Source of the DNA: Triangularia verruculosa
Taxonomy: Eukaryota; Ascomycota; Sordariomycetes; Sordariales; Podosporaceae
Length of the DNA stretch: 64,000 nt
Reading direction: 5' to 3'
Assembly: GCA_033296885.1 (NCBI GenBank)
Contig: MU863947.1
Coordinates: 62,001 to 126,000, forward strand
Shown here: positions 10,268 through 23,413 of the stretch, piece after piece
Position numbering within the stretch: the stretch's first letter is position 1
Layout of the letters: each line of letters begins with the position of its first letter
The notes under the pieces: model-generated
The model's database searches: none
What the model was told of the DNA's origin: nothing
Seen by the model: the letters and a program-made list of their open reading frames with translations, nothing else
Position numbers and translations under genes: made by a program

Positions 10268-12260
10268 TTACCGAACCTTGCAGAGGGCCAGAATATCGTT
10301 ACGGTGATAGAAACTGCGGATTCGCTTGCCGAAAATGTCTGCAGGAAAACCAAGGTCAGCACGAGTGCCACAGTCATGAAAAATTGGGATCAAAGACTTA
10401 CACAACGGAATACTTGACAAGCAGACAACCAGCTGCACGCTGCCAATAATATTGAACAGCGGAGTCGCCTTGGTCTGGTTGAGGACAAGCCACTGGAAGG
10501 CTTTGAGAGTAAGACCAAAGCTGAGCAAGTTCTTGAAAACAATCATGATGGTGAAACCCTCGATGGCCAGATCACCTGTGAGGGAGATTAGTAAAACTAT
10601 TGTAAAACAACATGGTGTAATAACTTACGGTAAGCGTCAACAATATACAACGAACTGGCCACAGCACCAATAACCATGCCGGCAACTTGGAAGCCAAAGA
10701 ACATGAGCGGAATGGCGGGCGGGATGTCCCAGAGCAGGTCATCCGCGGTAGGTCCCCAACCGTAGAGACCAATACATCCAAAGATCGTCATGGGGATGAT
10801 GAGAAGGAGGCGGAATTCTGGTTCATATGTGCCCTTGTTCCACCTAGTCATCAAGCGAGCACTCCAGTCAGATAACAAACCAGCGACGAGGAAGCCGACA
10901 ATAGCGCCAACAAACGCCGCCGTGTATGCATATCCTGTCTCGACCTCTCCCCACCAGAGGGGAGGTCCAATGAAGAACTGAGCGAGAATAACACCGATGA
11001 ACACCGTCCAGCCGATCATCAAGCCCTGAATCATGCATGCCCAGAAAAAGGCAGGATGGAAAAACAGAACAATTGGCCGTAGCATCAGCTTGACAAAGTT
11101 CTCCTCGGCTTTGCGGCCGTTGAACAAGGCAAGAGACTCCTTGAAGGTAGCCTTGGGTGGGAGTGTCGCTGTCGGCCGAACCCCCGGGGTTGCGCTTGAT
11201 GATGCCGCTGGAGCTTGAGTCGATGTTGCTGGGGGTGCCGCGGAGATGGGGTTAGCGTTCAGTCCGGCCTCTCCATCTTCACCAACCAATGTATCAGGGG
11301 TGGATGGAGCATCTCGCTCCGTAGTCTTCTCAGCCTCTTCCTGCGTATTGGGGTCCAGTGAGTTCGCCAAGCTTTGCTGCGTGTTTGCGCCGTCAGACGA
11401 CAGCATATCGGTGTTGAGAGCCTGGTCTCGACGATAGGCAGTCTCCGGGCAGAAGAAGTAGACGGCGGGCAAACACAAGCCGCAGAAGATGGCGACCAAG
11501 TAGAAAGTCCATTGCCATCCGATTTCATGTGTGATCTTGCCGACCAGAATAGGCGTGAAAAAAGCACCGCCAAAGACGGCCAAGTTGGTAAAGGCCATGC
11601 GAATACCACGCTGATGCACACAGTAGAGATCCCCCACGGCGACATTGACGAGCGACTCGAACGGCGCCGTGGCCACACCCTGGAACACTCTTGCAGCGGC
11701 CATGCTAGCATAATTGTGTCGCGACGCGCCTCCCCAAGCAGAGGTGATAACCAGCATAATGGTCCCTCCCACAAAGAGATGGCGCTTTCCCCATAGACGA
11801 CCCGAGGGCACGAAGAAAAAGGCGGCAATTCCGACTCCAAAAAGATACCATCCTGTCAGTTCAGCGACCTTGGCAAAGCGAATCGAGAAATCCTCGGTCA
11901 AGGTAAGCGTGTTGGCGGCGAGAATAGGTCCCAGACAGGTCGCAAAGATGGCGGTCACGGAGAGAATAAAGGTAATGAGATCGCGCTTCCACAACGGCCA
12001 GTTTAAGGGGTCGTTCGGATCATCTGATGGTTGAGGTACGAGGATGATGGGCACCGGTCCGCTGGTATCGCACTTGAGGCCCTCCGCTCCATCGCGAGAG
12101 AACTGTGGTCGCTCAGGATCGTCAAAGTATCTGGTTGTGCCTACGGGCAGAGAAAAGAACGGTCGTTAGCCGTGACGGCGCCAAGTGATATTGCAAAAAG
12201 CAGGTCTTATCTACCGGGCACATGTTCCATCACCCGATCTTCCAACACTCCCAACCCCAT
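10268..12260 (-). CDS. MFS transporter, DHA1 / HOL1-like
   Basis: Proton-coupled drug or small-cation antiporter type of the major facilitator superfamily in the plasma membrane; the substrate cannot be told from sequence. The exons on the minus strand are 12260-12215, 12140-10629, 10575-10402 and 10338-10268, giving 600 residues. The introns (74, 53 and 63 nt) all close in phase and give ..VPGTTRYFDDPERPQF, VDAYR-DLAIEGF and SIPLY-IFGKRIRSFY. Family signs: VPQPSDDPNDPLNWP just before helix 1, the GRLWGKR loop after helix 2, PETAYRR after helix 6, and a long Ser/Thr/Pro-rich cytoplasmic loop between helices 6 and 7. Twelve hydrophobic segments are apparent. The first exon of 46 nt encodes MGLGVLEDRVMEHVPG. 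The start at 12260 is the first ATG in this exon; an unseen upstream exon cannot be excluded. Confidence 0.9.
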
Positions 12261-13950
12261 CTTGTCGTCACCGTCGTGTCGGTTGCTGTGAATAATAGGA
12301 TGAGTCAGGCGAAGAGCATCATACTATGCAGGGCGTAGGTTGGTTGGAGAAAAAGACTTGGTCGGTGGATCTTAGGGACTCGTCGTCGTTAAAGTGCAGA
12401 GAAGGGGTCCCCCTCTGTCAGCGGCGCAATAAAGTCGTTGGACCAGTCACGGTTCGCAATCCGTTGTTGGCAGCGCGGCTCAGCCCTTCTGCAGCAGCCG
12501 GTCGTTCCTTTCCGTTTCTGGGCTTGTCTTTCTTGCTGCCAAGCACCAGCACCGACAGGGATCCGAGCTCTCTGTGCTTCCATCACAGTGTCCGGCCATC
12601 CAACCAATGGCTGTTCTCAGGCGTCACAAGAGTCCCAGCTGGCGGGGAGCCACCAATCTCGAAATCGACATCTCGGGCGCGGGGTTGGACGAGAGCCCGA
12701 CGATCTTCAGCGAGTCGATGAATCGCACCGAAAGAAGCGCAGTTTCACTTCTTCACCACACCAGTCGCTGTGCTTGTGGGACTGGCTCAGAGGTCAGATT
12801 GGCGGGATCAGAAGGGCGGTCTGTGGCGCGCCAGCATGTTTGCTGAGATGGACATCGCCTGGCCACCGAGTTTCTCTGTCTGCCAGTCGTTGGTGGTTTG
12901 GCGGAGACGCTACGAACGACTATGAGTTGATGGACCCCTGAACGAAGCCATTCCCCCTGACAACTCGAGAACAGAGACGCGCGTGGTTTGTCTCTGTCAG
13001 ATGGGCAGTTCAAATGCTTTTTCTGATGGTGTGACGGGAAGAGGCCTCATAAGCGACAACTGACAAGGGCGAACAAATCTAGGAACATCCCTATTTCGAT
13101 CTTCGCGCAGATCGATGCGGTCTGTTCCAGCAGCTTGTCGGTAGGGCCGCTAACTCCACCTGTCAAGCCGTAGATGCCGGTATGGAAATGAATCGAGTTT
13201 CAATACCCAACGGTCGTCCATAACCTCCAACGGTTCCAACTTGCAAATGTACATGCAAGAGAGGATTTGAACTTATCTGGCACCATAAAGTGCGAAAGAC
13301 TGGTGTAAGTCGAGTCTTGGTCATGCAGCGGAACAGGGGCACGGAAGCAACCGCATCGAAGCACCACGCCGACTGCATGGAAAGATATCCACTCACACGC
13401 CTGTCCGCGTCCCAGCCAGGCAAACGGGCGTCATATGTTACACGTAACATGCATATCTCAGACAGACATATCCATAGCCATCATGAGAGACATCATATGA
13501 AGCAAAAACGACGCCTTTGAGCGATATTTTATAATTATGAGAAAATCAGCTGGTGTACGGTTGCATAGCCAGCCCAAGCTTATGGCTGCTTGCGGACGCC
13601 CAAAATGTTCGCCGTGAAATTGCAGGAGCCATTGCTGGGGATTCGCTGGGGATTTGGCCACCCTTGTCTCGGAGAAGGCAGCTCATTGGCCTCGTCTCCT
13701 TCCAAGAAAGGGTGGCCAAGAACCCCAATCCCGGGTGAATCTCTGCTACCTCCCAGTGGGTGTTATTTAAACTACCACGAGGAAGACCGTCTCCTATCCC
13801 CTCTTGATTCCTGTTATCTTGCGCATCTCGCAGGTTCTTGTCTCTCGTTTTGGTCTACCTACCTACTTACGCCCTTATAGTCCAGCAGCATTTCATCTCT
13901 TGCGCGATTACCCTAAATCATCCTATAATTACCACCCTACTACCGTCACC
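12261..13950. promoter_or_regulatory. divergent intergenic region, MFS - CFEM genes
   Basis: A 1.7-kb head-to-head spacer. The part just before the CFEM gene is pyrimidine-rich (13,800-13,950), typical of a strong fungal promoter and 5' UTR, and the ATG context is CCGTCACCATGA. The long open frame at 12438-12941 lacks family features and I regard it as chance. Confidence 0.55.
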
Positions 13951-14710
13951 ATGAAGTACACTGCTGCTCTCGTCTCCCTGGCCCTCGCCACCACCGTCGC
14001 TGCTCAGGGATTGAATGATCTTCCACCATGCGCTGTATGTTTTTTGTGTTACCCCAGCTGTTGTATGTATATGAGACTAACAAAAGTTCTTTACTCAAAA
14101 CAGCGTGACTGTGCCACCCAATACCTCCGCGGCGGCATCGGCAACTGTGGTAGCGACCCCGAGTGCATCTGCAAGAACAGCACCTTCCTCGACAGCATCG
14201 CCTGCTGCCTCGTTGACGTCTGCAGCCCTGCCGACCAGAAGACGGCCGTGTCCGTCGCCGCCACTGTACGTTCTTTCTCATCCTCCGTCATGCAATTCTT
14301 CCTTGAGGCGCGATTCACACTACTAACCCTCGGCACAATAGCTCTGCAAGGCCTTCGGCGTCAACGACCTCCCTACCGCCGTCGTCTGCGGTACCGTCAG
14401 CCCCTCGGCCAGCGCCCCCGTGAAGACTTCGTCTCCTCCCGCCAACACCAGCGTTGCGCCCACCACCACCGGCGGCGGCAATACCTCCGCTGTTCCTACC
14501 GGCACCGGCACTGAAACCGAGACCGACGCCCCTGACTCGACCGAGACCAATGCCCCTGAGGAGTCTTCTTCCTCCACCGCGTCCGATGCCGACGCTCAGG
14601 ACGCCACCTCTACCAGCAGCAGCACCAGCACCAACTTTGGCCCCCGTCCCACTGTTGCCGCTGGTCTTGGTGCCATTGGCGGTCTTGCTGCTGCCCTCGT
14701 CCTCCTCTAA
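13951..14710 (+). CDS. GPI-anchored CFEM-domain protein
   Basis: Small secreted cell-wall or membrane protein of a fungus-specific family; some members bind haem or iron, others act in host contact. The exons are 13951-14034, 14104-14265 and 14342-14710, giving 204 residues. There is a signal peptide (MKYTAALVSLALATTVAAQ). The CFEM domain has cysteines at 27, 31, 43, 49, 51, 62, 63, 68 and 84, and an Asp at 46 in the position that coordinates haem iron in studied members. Nine cysteines are seen where eight are canonical; the spacing to Cys68 and Cys84 makes Cys62 the likely extra. A Ser/Thr-rich stalk (about 100-180) and a hydrophobic C-terminal tail (TVAAGLGAIGGLAAALVLL) fit GPI attachment. 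The second intron ends CACAATAG after a CTAAC branch site. Confidence 0.93.
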
Positions 14711-15381
14711 GCTTGGAGCGCTCAGCATATAGGATATAACTTGGAGTATCAAACGGCGACTTGGGGTGAACTTGGGAGATGAGACGGCGTTGTATGATGA
14801 TTTTTGGCGGTTGTTTAAAACAAATACCCAATTTGGCTAATTCATTTTCTTTTTTGGCTTGATGTAGCCGCAAGCGCAATGTACTGTACAAAGTATGGCG
14901 GGACTAGTGAAAGGAGAGGCTTGCGTTAGCCTTCCCCGTTATGCGGCATTGGGCAAACGGCAGCCGCTTTTAACGTTAAGGCTCGCTCGTGGCTTGACAT
15001 GTTTACACACCAACTCGAGTATGCTTACATCCACTCGTCTAATTGGAGGCTTGTCTAAAAAAACATCAAACGTGCCATCGCCTTTTGAAGCCACAGACTC
15101 CGAATACAGTCTGGTATTATCATTAACCATGCCCAAAATAACAAGTCGAGAAATCTATACTCCGCTACCAAAAACACCACCAATTTCTATCCTTTTTCAC
15201 GCTCACCATGCCGTATCGTGAGTTATACCAATAATCCTCAACCCAGTCATGAATGCTGCCAACCCAAAAAATAAATAAAGAAACCATATCCTCAAGAGTA
15301 TAAACCTGAATAACCACCCCATCATAACCCAAACCCCCGGTCCTTCCATATATAAAACATCTCCTTTACCCTCTCTCTCTC
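14711..15381. other. convergent spacer
   Basis: A 671-bp gap between two convergent genes. It is presumed 3' UTR, with CT-rich sequence near 15,360-15,385. No further feature seen. Confidence 0.5.
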
Positions 15382-16455
15382 TCACCCCCTCCCAACCTTG
15401 CGTATAACAACCCTCTCCCCCTTCTCCCCGCCCAGCTCCCAACCAACCCCATACCTCGCCCTCAAGCCCTCCCACCCCTCCTCCATCAGCCCCTCCAAAA
15501 ACTCCCTCGGCAAGCTCAGATACGCCCTCCCCATCGCCACCAGCGCCCTCTTTTTCACGTCCCCGTCTGCAAACTCCATCAACTTCACTCGGTACCCATC
15601 CACCCCCTTCTTGACCCTCCCCCACAGCACGTAATTATCCCCCACCAGCGCCCTCAGCACCCCGTCGACTTTTTTATCGTGTAACTTCCACTCTCTCCTC
15701 AATTTAAACGCGGCGGCGAGGTCCTGTCTTCTGCAGGCGGTGTCGAGGACGAGGTAGGAGACGCACTCGGAGAGCTCGACGGAGGTGAGGGGGGAGGAGG
15801 GGTGGATGGTGCGGAGGAGGTAGAGGAGGGCGGGGTAGTATGACTCGTAGGATTTGGCGAGGATGCCGAGGCGGATGGCGAAGAGGTAGACTTGTACCGT
15901 AAAAGGGTCGAGGCGGCGGGTTGCGACGAGGGCCTCGCGGAGTTTGCGGAGGGCGGAGAGGATGGATGGGAGTGAAGATGAAGAGGTGGTTTCTTTGTCT
16001 GGGGGGGAGGAGAGGAAGGATATATCTGGGAAGCTGGAGCTGGGGGTGATGGAGTTGGGCGTGGGGAGGGGTAAGGGGGTTGGGGGCCCGGAGGTTAGGG
16101 GGGAGGGGGGCACGGAGATGATTGGGGAGTTGGTGGTGACGGAAAAGTTGTTGTTGTTGTTGTTGTTGTTTGGGTCGGCGACGGAGAGGCGGGCGAATTG
16201 CTTTTGGAGGTTGTCCTTGTCGCCGGCTTCGGTGCAGAAGGCGAGGTAGCGTTCGGCGATTTTGGAATAGTACGACTCTTGGACTTTGGGGGAGAGTAAT
16301 CTTTTTTCGCCTTTGGAGGGGAGGCCGTATTCTGAGAGGGGGTCAAGCTCGACGGGTCTTAGACGGGAGTAGTGGCTGCTGCTGCCGGCGTGATGGTGGT
16401 GGTTTGTGTGGCCGTAGCTGTGGCCTGAAGAGGCTCTGCCTGGTTTTCTCTGCAT
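15382..16455 (-). CDS. CSN8/PSMD8/eIF3k-like helical protein
   Basis: Single-exon gene of 357 residues. The C-terminal two thirds are a helical repeat region (LREALVATRRLDPFTVQVYL, IRLGILAKSYESYYPALLYL, ELSECVSYLVLDTACRRQDL) followed by a compact end that could be a winged helix. This resembles the fold shared by COP9 subunit 8, proteasome subunit Rpn12 and eIF3k, but the protein is longer than any of them. The N-terminus is His/Ser-rich, and residues near 96-103 are a run of Asn encoded by a GTT/AAC microsatellite. A Pro/Ser-rich linker (PPSPLTSGPPTPLPLPTPNS) separates the halves. The function is uncertain: I infer a PCI-like scaffold role and cannot say in which complex. The ATG at 16455 is the first in frame. 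It is convergent with the CFEM gene. Confidence 0.6.
   Translation of the reverse strand: MQRKPGRASSGHSYGHTNHHHHAGSSSHYSRLRPVELDPLSEYGLPSKGEKRLLSPKVQESYYSKIAERYLAFCTEAGDKDNLQKQFARLSVADPNNNNNNNNFSVTTNSPIISVPPSPLTSGPPTPLPLPTPNSITPSSSFPDISFLSSPPDKETTSSSSLPSILSALRKLREALVATRRLDPFTVQVYLFAIRLGILAKSYESYYPALLYLLRTIHPSSPLTSVELSECVSYLVLDTACRRQDLAAAFKLRREWKLHDKKVDGVLRALVGDNYVLWGRVKKGVDGYRVKLMEFADGDVKKRALVAMGRAYLSLPREFLEGLMEEGWEGLRARYGVGWELGGEKGERVVIRKVGRG
16147..16171. repeat. GTT microsatellite in coding sequence
   Basis: Trinucleotide run of eight GTT units on the plus strand. Read on the minus strand it encodes the poly-Asn tract of the CSN8-like protein. Length polymorphism between strains would keep the frame. 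Confidence 0.9.
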
Positions 16456-17072
16456 ATTAATCCTTGAGAGTTCCGAATATGTTCAAGTCAAAACTATCAA
16501 GGTTCAAACGGCGTCGACGTCAATGGCGGGACTTGGGCTGGGAGGTGTGGATTGTTTGGGTTTCCTTGAGACCCCTGCCGCAGTTTGTCCCACAAGGCTG
16601 GAATGCGGGGTTAGCGCAGTCTTTATCTAATCTTCCCCTACTACGCAAACATCAAGGTGCTCCCGTCTTGGAGCAATCGGGGTTTTGAATGCTCAATCGA
16701 AGCTCACTTCAAGAGTTAGTGACTTCGAATGTGTAGGTAGTTGAGGTGCGCCTGGATTTCTTAACATTCTCCGGCCCAGCCACTTACCCCTGAGCACAAC
16801 CAACATAGCCTAACCCAAGAGGTGGTGATGCGCGGGGAATGGGGTAGCTGCAGCACATCAAGTTCTCAAATCTGGGGTAATGCCTCGGCATCCTTCAGTT
16901 CGGGTCTATTCCCGTGCGGAGAGCTGTTATGATCCCCATCCCCCATCGGGGCTCTTCTTATACTTGAAGCTCATGACATGTATATAACCATATCAAATAT
17001 ACCCCTATTCCCATCCCCATCCCAAGCCTTTTCCCTTTCTCTTTGTACATATCATCAACCTGTAGTAACACC
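16456..17072. promoter_or_regulatory. divergent promoter region
   Basis: A 617-bp head-to-head spacer between the CSN8-like and SDR genes. A TATA-like stretch (TATATAACCATATC) lies near 16,981-16,995, about 80 bp before the SDR start codon, whose context is AACACCATGACC. Confidence 0.55.
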
Positions 17073-18057
17073 ATGACCTCCGTCATCAAGATGCGCATGG
17101 CCGAGCGCGCCGCCCAGCTCTCCCGCCAGCTTAACTACCCCAAGGGCCTCCTCCACAACCAAGTAGCCATCATCACCGGCTCCGGCCAGGGCATCGGCGC
17201 CGAATGCGCCCGCCTCTTCGCCAACGAAGGCGCCAAAGTCGTCATCTCCGACATTGACGGCGCAAAAGCCGAAGAAGTTGCCTCCAAGATCCGGTCCAGC
17301 GGCGGCCAGGCGATCGCCGTAGCCGGTGACTTGCTCAAGGACGAGTACATCAAGAAGTTGGTCGCCAAAGCAGCCGAGTTTGGAGGTGGCAAGATCCACA
17401 TTATTGTCAATAATGCCGGGTTTACTTGGGATGCGGTTATTCACAAGGTACACCTACCTCTCTCATGATTTCTTGGTTTTTTTCTTTTTTGGGGAAAAAA
17501 ATGGTAAGAACGATCGATGTTGACAAGGTGTAAAACATCAGATGACGGATAAACAATGGGACACCATCGTCGCCCTGCACGGCACCGTTCCCTTCAAGAT
17601 CATCCGTGAGGCGGCCCCTTACTTCCGGGTCAAGGACGGCGAGCCGAGGAACATCATCAATATTTCCTCCACCTCTGGCGTCCACGGCAACGCCGGCCAG
17701 ATCAACTATGCGCTCGCCAAAGCAGGTGTCGTCGGCATGGCCAAGACCATTGCGAAGGAATGGGGCCCTGCCTTTGGCGTCAGGGCGAACACGATTGCCT
17801 TTGGACACATCGAGACCAGACTGACGGCCAACAAGGAAGCCGGTGCCTTTGTCGAGGTTGACGGCCAAAAGGTTGCCTTGGGCATCCCGGAAAAGCAAAA
17901 AGCTGCCCCCCCAGGGGTGGTCCCATACCAGGACATCCCTCTTAGAAGGCCCGGTACTGCTACTGAAGCTGCGAGCGCTGTTCTGGCCATTGCTTCTCCA
18001 CTGAGTTCGTATATCTCCGGGCAAACCATTAGCGTAACAGGTGGAAGAAACATGTAG
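17073..18057 (+). CDS. FabG-like short-chain dehydrogenase (3-oxoacyl-ACP reductase type)
   Basis: NAD(P)H-dependent oxidoreductase of the classical SDR family. Closest in pattern to 3-oxoacyl-[acyl-carrier-protein] reductases, which reduce the beta-keto group in fatty-acid elongation; the real substrate is not known. The exons are 17073-17447 and 17542-18057, giving 296 residues. The 94-nt intron (GTACAC donor, TTGAC branch, CAG acceptor) joins AVIHK to MTDKQWD in phase 0. Motifs: TGSGQGIG (35-42), NNAG (113-116), catalytic Ser168, and YALAK with Tyr181 and Lys185, so the catalytic set is complete. The C-terminus ISGQTISVTGGRNM is typical for the family. An N-terminal extension of about 28 residues precedes the Rossmann fold. 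No clear organelle signal at either end, so cytosolic is the default guess. The ATG at 17073 has a good Kozak-like context. Confidence 0.88.
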
Positions 18058-18255
18058 ATAGACCGCCGTCATGTCAGAAATTCGATAATCCGTTTCCATT
18101 CAAACTTCCCACCATAACCTGACATTCATCATCTCTTGCCATGTCATCCTCGCTTTCAAAACAGTGTTAAATATCAACATTAGAATTAATATCCCAAATC
18201 ACCCCTCTCCCCCTTCACGAGTTCCAGCCTCTTTTCCACACACACACACACAGCT

Positions 18256-19062
<807 letters not shown>

Positions 19063-19853
19063 TGTGAAGGTGGTGATTGCTCGACGAATGAGAGGAAACT
19101 AGTTGGCGGTCGATCAAGTCTTGAATCAAGGGGAAAATCGAAGAAAGAAGATGGTGACAGTTGGATGTAGTTGCGCGTGTCCTTAATTGGCGACGCGGCA
19201 TTCCCCCCAATTACACACTAGCGCGCCTCGAGCTTGTGGACCCACACCTCCCCAGAAGTTGCATGGAAGCCTTTCCCATCATTCTGTCTCAGGGGCTGAG
19301 GGGCGGTCTGGGCCTTTGGGGCCATTCCAATCTTATCAGGAACACCGTCACACGAACAAGTTTTAAAATCCCTCTCTCACTCACTCAAAGCGAACATTGC
19401 AAGATTACAGATCAGTCTCTAATTCCATTTATACAGTACCAAAATCTAACCGCCAAATAATACGCTATCATGTCAGCCGGTCATTGGGCAGTACCTATTT
19501 GCCCTGACCACCTATCGCTAACAAACTTTTCAACCAAAAGCTGGATATCATTCAAACTTGTAACGCAACAAAGCAACCAAACCAAGCCAGGCCTATTAAA
19601 AATGCCAGTACCTCCTCGACCTAAAGCCCTCCCTCGGGCCCTCTTTAGGTGAGGGGGCAAACCTTTTTTTATCCTCATTCCTTCCTCATCTAATATGCTT
19701 CGAAATATGTGTGGTATCATCGTTCATCACAACAACATCGGCTCATATTTCATATATATCCGAACGCGAGATGGCCTAACCGCGTGAGCAGCAGCGCCTC
19801 ATCCCGCACACACATATATCATCCATCATTACGGATTCAGGTCATCTCTCTCC
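19063..19853. other. intergenic, dpm1 promoter and ENA 3' region
   Basis: A 791-bp spacer between two minus-strand genes. The right end upstream of dpm1 should carry its promoter. The left part is AT-richer and is presumed 3' UTR of the P-ATPase gene. No other feature recognised. Confidence 0.5.
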
Positions 19854-22800
19854 TCAAACTGCCGAGGTTTGGGGCGCCCGGTTCTGAGGTGCCTGCGAAG
19901 TCGACCGCGGTTGGGTGGCGCTCGGGGTCAAGCCGCCGTTGGACTGCGCCTTCGACCTGGAAGCCCAGCTCTTCAAGCTGGAGAAGGACATCGTCTTTCC
20001 GAACCGCTGCTTGGGACCCTCCTCACCCTGCGACCAAGTGCCCTTGACGACCTTGTGGTCATCCAAGATGTTGAACGTCCGCTTGACCCACTTCCAGACC
20101 TCGATGCCGAAGATATAGAAAATGGTCATGCCGAAGACCACTCCCCACTCCCAGCTGATGTCGGTGTGCTTGAAAACGTTTCTGTTGAGACCAGGGATAT
20201 AGACCGTGGGGAAGACAGAAACTGCGCCAATGACGACGGACCAGAAAAGGAACCTGTTGTTGTACACATCCTTGAAGAAGGGGAACTTGGAGGTAGAATT
20301 GGGGTCCAGACGGAACATGGAGCGACGGAGGTCCTTGATCTCCCAGGCCGTGAGGAGAATCATCCAGGTCAGCTCGGCGAAGACAGCAGCGCGGGCGCGG
20401 AAGACAGGAATACATTCTTCCGAGTAGTGCTTGTTGCAGTCCCTGCCCAATTGGCCGTTATATTTGCCATAAACGACAATGACAAAGGTCGAAAGCGTGG
20501 TGCCGCCCATGAGAATGCCGTAGACAATCATGTCAACGATGATCTGGTTGGTGAATACACCACGCCTCTTGTCGTGAGGGGGCTTGCGCATGACTTCGGG
20601 ACTGGCAGCTTCGCGACCGAGACCGAAAGCGGGGAAGGACGACGTAACCATGTTGATCCAGAGAATTTCGAGAGGGGCAATGGGGAAGACGGAAATGCCG
20701 GACTCGTCAAAGAAGGCGAGGCCGCAAATCAGGAGAATGACTTCGCCGACGTTGCTGCTGAGAAGATGGAGGACGAACTTCTGAATATTAGTAAACATGC
20801 GACGCCCTTCACGAATGGCGGCGACAATCGAGTTGAACTTATCATCGGTCAACACGATCTTGGAGGCCGACTTGGCGACATCAGATCCGGACCCCATGGC
20901 GATACCGACATCAGCACGGCTCAAGGACGGGGCATCGTTGACACCGTCGCCAGTCATGGCCATAAAGGCATCGCGGCGACGAAGGGCCTCCACCATGCGG
21001 GACTTGGTCTCGGGAGCGCACCGGGCAATAACAAGAGGGAGTTCCGGCAGGGCATCAATCTCGGCGTCAGAGAGCTTGTCGAAGTCGGTAGCCTTCATCA
21101 CAGTAGTCTGGGCAACACCAGCGGGGAGTATACCAAAGTCGCGAGGGATAATGCCGACTTCCTTAGCGATAGCCTTGGCCGTCTCAGGGTGATCACCAGT
21201 CAACATGTGAACCTTGATGCCGGCCTGGGAGCAGTCAAAGATAGCGGGTGTGGTCTCGCGACGGGGAGGGTCGTAGATACCGGCCAAACCGAGGAGGATG
21301 AGATCCTTCTCCACAGCAGCACGTTGAGCCTCGTCATTCTTGTTACCGAGCGAGGGATCGACGCCGTCGTTCTGACCAGCGACGTAGCGGCCGTTCCATG
21401 GGCGGTAGGCAATAGCAAGAACACGCTGACCCTGGGACGCAAAGTCGGTCATCTGGTTGAGGATCTGCTCCTTGTACTCTTCTGTCATGGGCTCGTCAGT
21501 GCTTCCCACGTGGGCGCAGAGGTCGAGGATACGCTCCACGGCACCCTTGGTGAAAACATGACTACTCTCAGTGCTCAATCCAGCCTCGTTGTTCTCAGGG
21601 GCATTGTAAATCACAGACATGCGCTTGATGGAGCTGTCAAAGGGGAATTCGGCGGTCTGCTTCCATCCGGCAGCCTCCATCTTCTTCTTGCCGAGCTCGA
21701 ACCGGTGGGAGAAGACCTGCAGAGCAATTTCGGTGGGCTCACCAGTCGTCTTCCACTTCTCCTCTTGCTCGTCATACCGCACCGTGGCAAGGTTGCAAAG
21801 GGCTGCCGAGAGAAGGAACATTCGGAGGTCTGGGGTAACTTCGGCTGTGGGCTCAGGAGATGATTGCGGCTTGGGGTTGAGCTTCTCATCGGGAACGCCA
21901 TCGAACTTGATGGCCTGGGTCGTTCTCTCTTGGTCATAATCGCGCTTCTCCTCCTCCTCCTTGACCTGAGCGTCGGCACTGGCGTACGTGACGCTTCCGA
22001 CGGTGGGATCGGCTGGGTTCATGGAATCCCTGACAGTATAAATGCTCTTGGGGGGCGTCCAGACCTTCTTCACAATCATGGCGCCCTGAGTGAGCGTGCC
22101 GGTCTTGTCGGAGCAGATGTTGGTAACACCCCCGAGAGCTTCAAGAGCTGACAAGTCACGCACGACGACGTTTGCCTTTCTCATGACCGTGGTGGCCACA
22201 ACCATGGAGATGGTCAAGACAGCAACAAGAGACTCGGGAATGATGGCGATACCGGTCGAAATGGCGTAAATAACAAGTTCGCTAGGGAGGGGATTGGGCC
22301 ACTTGTTGACGCTGAATGCGATCATGGCGAGGACGATGGCACAGAAGAACAACAGGTACGCCAGCTTGGCCAACTTGATCTGGAGAGGAGTGCCCTCGGT
22401 CAAGCCAAGGAATTTGCCGAGGAAGTCGTAGGTGCGTCTGAAAGCACCCTTAACAGGCGCGGCCTTTCCGTACTTCTTCCAGTTCATGGATCTGCCGGGC
22501 TTACGTCTCTTCTTGCTGGTCGACGCAGCAATCTTTCCGACTTCTGTCTGCATACCAGTGAAGATGACAATGCCGCGACCACGGCCTTTCTGCACGACGG
22601 TCGTAGCATAGGCGATGTTGATACGGTCACCAATACCGACCTCGCCTTCTTCCTTTGCCAGCTTCTCGCTGCCTTCGACATAGATCTCGGTGGTGGTGAT
22701 CTTCTCGATGGGCATGGCCTCACCTGTCAGGGATGATTCGTCGCATTGGAGGTTCATGGCTTCGAACATGCGCATATCGGCCGGGACGGTATCACCCATC

Positions 22801-23413
22801 TTGAGGGCGATGATGTCACCAGGGACGACTTCGGCACTGTTTGGTGGAGCAAGCTGTCAGCGCCAGGTCTGATAGGATAGGTGAGCAGCAACGGGGGCGG
22901 GGTAGGACTTACTTGGGGATAACCTGGGTCTTGCCGTCACGGAGCACGTTGGCAGAAGGAGAAGACAGCGCGCGGAGCGCATCCATCTTCTTTTCGGCGC
23001 CATACTCCTGGTAAAAACCAATTGATACATTCAGAACAATAACAGCGGCAAGAACACCACCCTCGACCCAATCACCAACACCAAAACTCAGGGCCATGGC
23101 AAAGAAGAGGACCTGTGGCGGGGAAAGTCAGTCAATGTGCGCCACACCACCAATGGCACTTTAGGCTAAAGGATAATCTCTGGAAGTCGAGGGGGAAGGG
23201 AGTACATACCAGAATCATAGCATTGGCAAGCTGGCGGATGAAGATGGTATACCAAGCAATACTGCCGCCTACATCGAGTTCGTTTGTGGGATACTTGGCT
23301 TGGAGTTCTTTCACTTGGGCCGATGTGAGACCCTTTTCGAGGTTGGTTCCCAGAGCCTCCGCCGTCTCCTCCGGCGTGAGGAGGAACGGGTGCTTGGGGA
23401 ATTCGCCGGCCAT
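19854..23413 (-). CDS. ena1: ENA-type P-type Na+ ATPase (type IID)
   Basis: Plasma-membrane or endomembrane cation pump that exports Na+ (often also K+ or Li+) at the cost of ATP. The exons on the minus strand are 23413-23210, 23112-22913 and 22836-19854, giving 1128 residues. The introns (97 and 76 nt) close in phase at AMIL-VLFFAMAL and QVIPN-AEVVPGD. Motifs in order: cation-ATPase N domain (about 1-70), the ESSLTGE actuator loop near 170, IIPESLVAVLT in helix 4, the phosphorylation site CSDKTGTLTQG with Asp378, MLTGDHPETAK and MTGDGVNDAPS. TQGAMIVKK after the phospho-Asp, and a helix-4 core distinct from SERCA and PMR1 pumps, point to ENA. The Ser/Arg-rich tail (about 1080-1128) is probably cytosolic and regulatory. 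The frame stays open upstream of 23413, but MAGEFPKHPFLLT is the natural start. ATPases of this type are usually induced by salt or high pH. Confidence 0.93.

Noticed and set aside
12438..12941. 167-codon plus-strand open frame between the MFS and CFEM genes
   Set aside because: Overlapped by other frames, odd composition rich in Trp and Arg, and located in a divergent promoter region.
19869..21863. 664-codon plus-strand open frame
   Set aside because: Antisense shadow of the ENA-type ATPase caused by GC-rich third positions.
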